Source of the DNA: Bacilli bacterium | GTDB lineage: Bacteria; Bacillota_I; Bacilli_A; RFN20; CAG-288 | DNA: 6,793 bases | Assembly: GCA_028707375.1 (NCBI GenBank) | Contig: JAQWCB010000049.1 | Location: 1 to 6,793, forward strand | Reading direction: 5' to 3' | Shown: positions 1 to 6,793 of the stretch, in pieces | How the letters are laid out: every line of letters begins with the position of its first letter | How positions within the stretch are numbered: position 1 is the stretch's first letter | Translations under genes and position numbers: made by a program | The notes under the pieces: generated by a model | What the model saw: only the letters and a program-made list of their open reading frames with translations | Told to the model about the DNA's origin: nothing | The model's database searches: none

Positions 1-229
<229 letters not shown>

Positions 230-251
230 CTAAAAAATAATATTCTTCACA

Positions 252-291
252 AGTATACAATATATATTATTACGTTTTAGTATTCAAACAA
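252..291 (-). promoter_or_regulatory. Possible sigma-A promoter(s) for tgt
   Basis: On the minus strand this AT-rich stretch holds several candidate -10 boxes: TATATT (complement of 259-264), TAATAT (264-269) and TATACT (252-257). Candidate -35 boxes are TTTGAA (283-288, 18 bp from TATATT) and TTGTTT (286-291, 16 bp from TAATAT). None matches the consensus fully and I cannot choose between them. Initiation here would give a short leader carrying the AGGGAAGG site, too short for an aptamer. Confidence 0.3.
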
Positions 292-297
292 ATTAAC

Positions 298-326
298 TAG
301 AGTATTTAGTTCAACTACGCTAAAAT
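298..326 (+). promoter_or_regulatory. Possible promoter for the queuosine-precursor transporter
   Basis: TAAAAT at 321-326 matches the -10 consensus at 5 of 6 positions. It lies 17 bp after TAGAGT (298-303), a weak -35 with 3 of 6 matches. A start about 7 bases past the -10 box would give a leader of about 28 nt containing the GGAGGG site at 345-350. It would leave the upstream ATG at 325 outside the transcript. An imperfectly supported inverted repeat (AACTA 295-299 / TAGTT 307-311) overlaps the -35 area. Confidence 0.3.
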
Positions 327-344
327 GTATAAGGAAATATATGC

Positions 345-350
345 GGAGGG
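345..350 (+). promoter_or_regulatory. Shine-Dalgarno site that decides the transporter start
   Basis: GGAGGG lies 10 nt before the ATG at 361. The earlier in-frame ATG at 325 has no purine-rich site in front of it (TCAACTACGCTAAA) and overlaps a candidate -10 box. The start at 361 is therefore preferred, removing 12 residues from the longest possible reading frame. Confidence 0.8.
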
Positions 351-360
351 AATAATATTT

Positions 361-1176
361 ATGAATTTAGAAATAATGGAGATGGCTAATATCTTTTGGC
401 CGGCTTTGAGTGATTCGTGGTTTAATGTCATTTGGGGTGTGATTTTTTGTGTTATTAATTTTGCGATGATTATCGCCTGCTTCCACTTTTTTGGAAGGAT
501 TGGAATGTTTACCTGGATTGCTATCGCAACAATTATTGCTAATATTCTTGTCGTCAAAGTTGTTGAATATTTCACTCTTTATTCTACTTTGGGCAATGTC
601 TTTTATGGCTCAATTTTTCTCTCGACCGATATATTGACCGAGCACTATGGGAAAAAAGAGGCTAAGCGTTCCATCATTCTCGGTTTCGCTGCTGACTTAA
701 TTTTAATTGTTGCTATGCAAATGGGACTAGCATTTCGTCCTTTTGCTAACGATCAATGGGCAGGACAAGTTCAAGGAGCAATGGAGATTCTCTTTGGCTT
801 AACTCCACGAATTGTTGCGGGATCGCTCCTCGCCTATTTAGTTTCGCAATTTTTAGATATAACTATCTTTTCCAAGATTCGCAAGGCAACCAAAACCAAG
901 CATCTATGGATGCGAAATAATGGTGCCACTCTGCTTTCTCAAATTTTTGATACACTAATATTTGTAGTGGTAGCCTTTGCTGGAGCGCAAGGTTATTCCT
1001 TTGATGCTCTGTGGGGAATATTTATTACCACATATGTACTAAAAGCCTTTGTCGCTCTTCTTGATACACCTTTTATCTACCTATCCAAGCATGTTAAGCA
1101 TGGGGTTTTGGTTGGTGAAGATACAAATCCTTACCCTGAAGTGTGGAACAAATTATGTCACCGGGAGAAAAAATAA
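361..1176 (+). CDS. Queuosine precursor transporter (YhhQ/QPTR, VUT family, formerly DUF165)
   Basis: This integral membrane protein is likely to import a queuosine precursor (preQ0, preQ1 or queuine, depending on the family member). From the ATG at 361 it has 271 residues, slightly longer than many family members. Hydrophobic segments lie at about 22-45, 48-69, 77-92, 103-124, 148-170, 188-209 and 214-241. Family-type motifs are visible: GNVFYGSIFLSTDILTEHYG (78-97) with acidic residues D90 and E94 beside the basic stretch KKEAKR, then TPRIVAGSLLAYLVSQFLD (148-166), and LLSQIFDTLIF (191-201). The soluble tail after about 243 is basic. The gene is divergent from tgt, the enzyme that uses the imported base, which independently supports the call. 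Its stop codon abuts the start of the next gene (TAAATG), so the two are probably co-transcribed. Specificity for a particular precursor is not readable from sequence. I leave the symbol empty because yhhQ is the E. coli preQ0/preQ1 name and may not transfer. Confidence 0.92.
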   Translation: MNLEIMEMANIFWPALSDSWFNVIWGVIFCVINFAMIIACFHFFGRIGMFTWIAIATIIANILVVKVVEYFTLYSTLGNVFYGSIFLSTDILTEHYGKKEAKRSIILGFAADLILIVAMQMGLAFRPFANDQWAGQVQGAMEILFGLTPRIVAGSLLAYLVSQFLDITIFSKIRKATKTKHLWMRNNGATLLSQIFDTLIFVVVAFAGAQGYSFDALWGIFITTYVLKAFVALLDTPFIYLSKHVKHGVLVGEDTNPYPEVWNKLCHREKK

Positions 1177-1590
1177 ATGGAAAACAAAAGTAACGTTGAA
1201 AAAGCAAAATTAGAAGCAAATAAAAAGCAAGCACAGGCGATTAAGAAAATCGAAATAGCAAAATTGGAGCGCACAGGATATGATTACAAGAGGCTGCTGC
1301 AACAAAAAAATCGAGTTTTTTATATTGCCACTGGTATCTTATTCACTTTGGAAATTATTATTTTTTTTCTCTTCATCTTTTTACCAAAACTATCCGATTT
1401 TAAAATATACGCCGAAATCATTCTCCCAGTATTATGGATTTTCTCCTTCTTAGCCGCCTTTATATATACTGCTCCTAGCAAAAAAATATTGAGGTTATCA
1501 GATCTTGAAGCAGGAAAAGAAAAGCAGAGACTCGATGAAGAAGAAAAAGAAAATATACGCAAACGGAATAAGAATAGATACCAAAAATAA
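1177..1590 (+). CDS. Unknown small protein with two predicted membrane helices and charged ends
   Basis: I do not recognise a family for this 137-residue protein. Residues 1-46 are rich in Lys, Glu, Ala and Gln and look like an amphipathic or coiled-coil helix (KAKLEANKKQAQAIKKIEIA at 9-28). Two strongly hydrophobic segments follow at about 48-70 and 77-99, joined by a very short polar loop (KLSDFK). Residues 100-137 are again highly charged (EAGKEKQRLDEEEKENIRKR at 111-130). By the positive-inside rule both ends should be cytosolic, giving a helical hairpin in the membrane. The start is ATG 1177, directly after the transporter stop codon, with GGGAG at 1163-1167 nine bases upstream inside the transporter gene, so translation is probably coupled. 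The coding signal is supported by this site, the tight coupling and the coherent membrane architecture. The charged helices resemble generic low-complexity sequence, so similarity searches may mislead. A role as an accessory to the transporter is only inferred from position. Confidence 0.78.
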   Translation: MENKSNVEKAKLEANKKQAQAIKKIEIAKLERTGYDYKRLLQQKNRVFYIATGILFTLEIIIFFLFIFLPKLSDFKIYAEIILPVLWIFSFLAAFIYTAPSKKILRLSDLEAGKEKQRLDEEEKENIRKRNKNRYQK

Positions 1591-1599
1591 ATTCCAAAT

Positions 1600-1690
1600 A
1601 AAAAACGCGAGACATTACTAATCAAAGTAATTACCTAGAATCAACTGTGTCATCTAGAAATTATTTTCGTTGAATCTCGCGCTTTTATTA
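1600..1690. terminator. Convergent intergenic structure, probable two-way terminator with a branched loop
   Basis: A perfect 7-bp inverted repeat, CGCGAGA (1606-1612) and TCTCGCG (1675-1681), is flanked by an A run on the left (1600-1605) and CTTTTATTATTT on the right. Read on the minus strand, after gatB, the stem is followed directly by TTTTTTATTT, a good U-tract. Read on the plus strand the U-tract is interrupted and weaker. The 62-nt interior is unusually long for a terminator. It can form two further hairpins: ATTAC 1614-1618 / GTAAT 1627-1631, and CTAGA 1635-1639 / TCTAG 1653-1657. Its position between convergent 3' ends fits termination of both transcripts. The right end overlaps the gatB stop codon. 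The pairing was found by eye and no folding energy was computed. Confidence 0.6.
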
Positions 1691-3118
1691 TTTCCTTTTT
1701 TCTATCTCTGCAAGAATTGTTTTTTTCGCTAATGCTGGATTAGCCTTGCCGCGGCTTTCCTTCATAACTTGTCCTACAATATACCCCAAGGCACGATCCT
1801 TACCATGTAAAAAATCGTGGATTGATTGTTCGTTTTCGTTGAGTACTTTGTCCACTATAGCTCGAATACTCGCGACATCAGATATTTGCTCCATTCCAAG
1901 GTCTTTGACAATCTTTTGCGGATCAGTTCCATCTTTAAGCATTAAATTAAGAACCTCTTTGGCTTGCTTAGAATTAATTTTTCCCTGACTTACCATATCG
2001 CAAAAGGCCTTCAATTGTTCCTTAGTGAATTTTAAATCCGATATCTTAAGCATATCCTTATTTAGATACGCTGAGATATCACCCATAAGATAATTCCACA
2101 AAGTTTTAACACTTTTGCATCCTATATTAACTACATCGTTAAAATAGAAAGTAAAGTCTTTATCTCCTAGCAATACCTCCACTTCCTTGTCATTTAATCC
2201 TTTATGTAAAAATTCTATGCGATATTCTTCTGGAAGTTTACCCATGCTATCGATTGCTTCGCTGACAAAAGAGTCCGAAAGTTTTATCGGCAAAATATTT
2301 GGTTCGCGAAAATATTTATAATCCACCGCATTTGTCTTAACTCGCATCAAAGAGGTTTTCTTCAAAGATTCATCGTATCTTCTCGTTTCCTGAGATATCG
2401 TTTCGCCTTGCAAAAGAAGTTCACTCTGTCGCTTTATTTCGTACTCCAAGGCGGCGCGAACATTTGCAATCGAGTTTAAATTTTTAATTTCGCATTTTGT
2501 TCCCAATTTTTCACTGCCGTAAGGACGAAGTGAAATATTGATATCGCAACGCATGCTTCCTTCTTCCATTTTCCCATCTGAAACATCCAAGAAAGTAACA
2601 ATTTGGTGAATAGCTTCCACATATTTCATTGCTTCTTCCGCACTTCGCATATCAGGCATAGATACAACTTCAAGCAACGGAGTGCCAGCACGATTATAGT
2701 CAACAAGGGTCATATCGCCTAAATGCAGTTGCTTCGCCGTATCTTCTTCCATGTGGACGCGCTCGATGCCGATGTGCTTAACTCCTTGACTTGTCCGTAA
2801 GTCCAAATATCCGTTTGAACCAATCGGATGCTCTTGCTGAGTTATTTGATATCCCTTTGGTAAATCCGTATAAAAGTAATTTTTTCGATCAAATTGAACG
2901 AGTTGATCAATTTTCATATTTAAAGCTTTAGCTACTCTAATTCCATAGATTACTGCCTGTTTGTTTAAAACCGGCATCGTGCCTGGGCATCCTAAATCAT
3001 AAGGAACCGTTTCAGTGTTCGGACTAGCTCCAAACGAAACTGGAGCTGAGGAAAACATTTTTGATTTTGTCTTTAACTCCACGTGTATCTCAATACCAAT
3101 AACAGGTTCAAAGTTCAT
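1688..3118 (-). CDS. gatB: Asp-tRNA(Asn)/Glu-tRNA(Gln) amidotransferase subunit B
   Basis: GatB is the tRNA-binding and kinase subunit of GatCAB. It phosphorylates the side chain of mischarged Glu-tRNA(Gln) or Asp-tRNA(Asn), which then accepts ammonia delivered from GatA. The protein is full length at 476 residues. The N-terminal cradle domain opens with FEPVIGIEIHVELKTKSKMF (3-22). Residues E10, H12, K79, E124, E125, E150 and D192 sit at the same numbers as the metal/ATP-site residues I recall for Staphylococcus aureus GatB. The C-terminal helical and YqeY-like tail (about 330-476) is complete and ends GKANPALAKKTILAEIEKRK. Variants on the common pattern are EEDTAK (124-129, usually EEDAGK) and REPNILPI (271-278), which recall Mollicutes-type enzymes. 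The ATG overlaps the gatA stop by one base (TAATG), with AAGGGGG (complement of 3127-3133) eight bases upstream, so translation should be coupled to gatA. It is the last gene of the operon and runs into the intergenic stem-loop. Confidence 0.99.
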   Translation of the reverse strand: MNFEPVIGIEIHVELKTKSKMFSSAPVSFGASPNTETVPYDLGCPGTMPVLNKQAVIYGIRVAKALNMKIDQLVQFDRKNYFYTDLPKGYQITQQEHPIGSNGYLDLRTSQGVKHIGIERVHMEEDTAKQLHLGDMTLVDYNRAGTPLLEVVSMPDMRSAEEAMKYVEAIHQIVTFLDVSDGKMEEGSMRCDINISLRPYGSEKLGTKCEIKNLNSIANVRAALEYEIKRQSELLLQGETISQETRRYDESLKKTSLMRVKTNAVDYKYFREPNILPIKLSDSFVSEAIDSMGKLPEEYRIEFLHKGLNDKEVEVLLGDKDFTFYFNDVVNIGCKSVKTLWNYLMGDISAYLNKDMLKISDLKFTKEQLKAFCDMVSQGKINSKQAKEVLNLMLKDGTDPQKIVKDLGMEQISDVASIRAIVDKVLNENEQSIHDFLHGKDRALGYIVGQVMKESRGKANPALAKKTILAEIEKRK

Positions 3119-4580
3119 TATTTTATCCCCCTTTTCAAGGTTGAAGTATTCTTCAATCCCGTAATGTTCTCAATATCTTGGCCTAAAGCAAAAACATGAC
3201 CCTCTTCAAATTGACGTCCCGTGATATTGATGCCAAAAGGCAATTTATCCTCATAACCTAAGGGTAAAGATAACGAAGGATAACCTCCTAAGTTAGCAAT
3301 CCCAAGATGATTGTCAACAAAATTTGGATTGGGATTCCATCGATCAGAAGAGTCTTTGATTAATGGTGCTACCGATTTAGCTACAGGTAATAATAAATAA
3401 TCGTTTGTCTCAAAGAATTTATTCATTTGGTCAACAATTAGGCGACGAGCCTTCTGCGCTCTCCGGAATAATTCCTCTTGATTCTCAGCTAATAACGAAA
3501 AAGAACCAATAACAAATCTTCTCTTAATTAATGGCGAAAAGCCCTTGGTTCGAGCCTCCATCATATATTCTTCCCAAGTTTTGGCTTTGCCTGAAGGCTT
3601 AATGCCAAACTTAATTCCATCGAGATTCGCATCGTTAGATGTTGCCTCTGAACATGAAATAACCATATAAACTGGATACAAAGCATTTAATAAATCGGAG
3701 GGAAATTCATAATTTTTAACAACATATCCCTGTTTTTTTAGTAACTCTATCATGTGATAAAAATGGTTTACGATAGTTTGATCTTTGACGGCATCAATAA
3801 CTGATTTAAAATATCCGATATTTTTCTTCTCGTTATCTTTCTTTAAATACTCAGAGAAATCCTCTGTCTTGTGTAAACTTGTCGACATATCTTTATCATC
3901 ATGTCCAACCAAAAGATTAGTAAGCATTGCAGAATCTTTTACTGAACGCGTAAAATAAGCAATCGTATCCAAGGAAGGAGCAAAAGGAAATAAGCCAAAA
4001 CGAGAAATCCTTCCCCAGGTTGGCTTCATTCCCACAAGTCCACCATATCCTGCGGGTTTGCGCACAGAATCGCCCGTATCTGATCCTAGAGCAAAAGGAG
4101 CATCGCATTTTGCCACCGCTGCACACGATCCACAGGATGAGCCTCCGATAATTCGAGTATCATCATATGGATTACTTGTGGGTCCCTTGTGACCAGAAAG
4201 ACCGGTACCGCCCATCGCCAATTCATCCAATGTTGTTTTCGCTACCAAAATGGCGCCAGCCTTTTTTAACTTATTGATAACTTCTGCATCAAATGTAGGA
4301 ACATATCCTTGCAGGATATTCGAAGAAGCCGTCGTTTCAATATCCTTTGTCGAGTAATTGTCTTTGGCTACATACGGAATTCCTTTAAAGAATTCATTGG
4401 GCTGAACATCATCAATACTTGAAGCCAATTTCAAAGCCTCGTCGAAGTTTGTTGCCTCATACGAATTGTTTTTATCATTCTTTATTCTATCGATACAAGT
4501 TTTAACTAATTCAAGCGCCGTAACTTTTTTCTCTACTAACGCTGAATGAATCTCCGCTACTGTTAAATCCAAATAATTCA

Positions 4581-4581
<1 letters not shown>
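3118..4581 (-). CDS. gatA: Asp-tRNA(Asn)/Glu-tRNA(Gln) amidotransferase subunit A (glutaminase)
   Basis: GatA hydrolyses glutamine (or asparagine) to release ammonia, which is channelled to GatB for tRNA-dependent amidation. At 487 residues it is full length for the amidase-signature family. The Ser-cisSer-Lys triad is present: K73 in GIPYVAKDN, S148 in GGSSCGS, and the nucleophile S172 in GSDTGDSVRKPA. The 24-residue spacing between the two serines is the family norm. Two signature positions differ from the common form: C150 replaces a glycine of GGSSGGS, and D171 replaces the second glycine of DTGGS. The DTGDSVRKPA form recalls Mollicutes/Erysipelotrichia GatA proteins (from memory). The start overlaps the gatC stop by one base (TAATG), with AAGGTGG (complement of 4589-4595) upstream. 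The stop overlaps the gatB start in the same way. The stoichiometric GatCAB complex is consistent with this tight coupling. Confidence 0.98.

Positions 4582-6793
<2,212 letters not shown>

Noticed and set aside
325..360. Upstream in-frame ATG at 325 as the transporter start
   Set aside because: It has no ribosome binding site and overlaps a candidate -10 box. The extra 12 residues are polar and not family-like, while ATG 361 has GGAGGG in front.
315..575. Open frame opposite the transporter N-terminal part, minus strand
   Set aside because: It is antisense of membrane-helix codons, and its hydrophobicity is a by-product of the real gene. It lies wholly over a recognised family member.
1320..1625. 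Open frame opposite the small membrane protein gene, minus strand
   Set aside because: Its translation is low-complexity Phe/Ser/Ile-rich antisense of the hydrophobic and lysine-rich coding sequence, and it extends through the terminator stem. No supported start or family resemblance.
1606..1681. A tRNA gene (7-bp acceptor-like stem, 76-nt span)
   Set aside because: There is no T-arm with a TTCRA loop and no 5-bp anticodon stem with a 7-nt loop on either strand. The second hairpin has a 13-nt loop at the wrong position.
3917..4126. Minus-strand open frame inside gatA in another register
   Set aside because: It is embedded in the catalytic core of a clear full-length GatA and encodes a Cys/Phe-rich string without family features.

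Overview
The window is a compact, AT-rich (roughly high-30s % G+C by eye) piece of bacterial chromosome. It is nearly all coding and points to a low-GC Gram-positive lineage, either Bacillota or an Acholeplasma/Erysipelotrichia-type Mycoplasmatota relative. The evidence is the ligA-gatC-gatA-gatB gene order typical of those groups, strong GGAGG-like ribosome binding sites, and GatA/GatB signature variants that resemble Mollicutes-type enzymes (from memory). UGA is a true stop here: LigA ends on TGA at the normal family length. The organism therefore uses code 11, not the Mycoplasma/Spiroplasma code 4. I cannot name a genus.

Layout, left to right. (1) Positions 1-214, minus strand: the first 71 codons of tgt (tRNA-guanine transglycosylase), cut by the window edge. 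(2) Positions 215-360: a divergent promoter region with no recognisable preQ1 riboswitch. (3) Positions 361-1176, plus strand: a YhhQ/QPTR-family queuosine-precursor transporter. (4) Positions 1177-1590, plus strand: an unknown small protein with two predicted membrane helices, starting directly at the transporter's stop codon. (5) Positions 1591-1687: a convergent intergenic stretch with a 7-bp G+C-rich outer stem enclosing two smaller hairpins, probably a two-way terminator. (6) Positions 1688-6793, minus strand: the 3' part of an operon read as ligA -> gatC -> gatA -> gatB, with every junction overlapping by 1 or 4 bases. ligA is missing only its N-terminal ~30 residues.

Two functional themes appear. 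Tgt and the transporter form a divergent queuosine-salvage pair: the transporter would import a 7-deazaguanine precursor or queuine, and Tgt would insert a 7-deazaguanine base at position 34 of GUN-anticodon tRNAs. GatCAB is the tRNA-dependent amidotransferase that turns Glu-tRNA(Gln) and/or Asp-tRNA(Asn) into the amidated forms. LigA is the essential NAD+-dependent replicative DNA ligase. Most of the window is ordinary housekeeping. The least explained parts are the two-helix membrane protein coupled to the transporter and the structured convergent intergenic region. I see no mobile element, CRISPR array, tRNA or rRNA.
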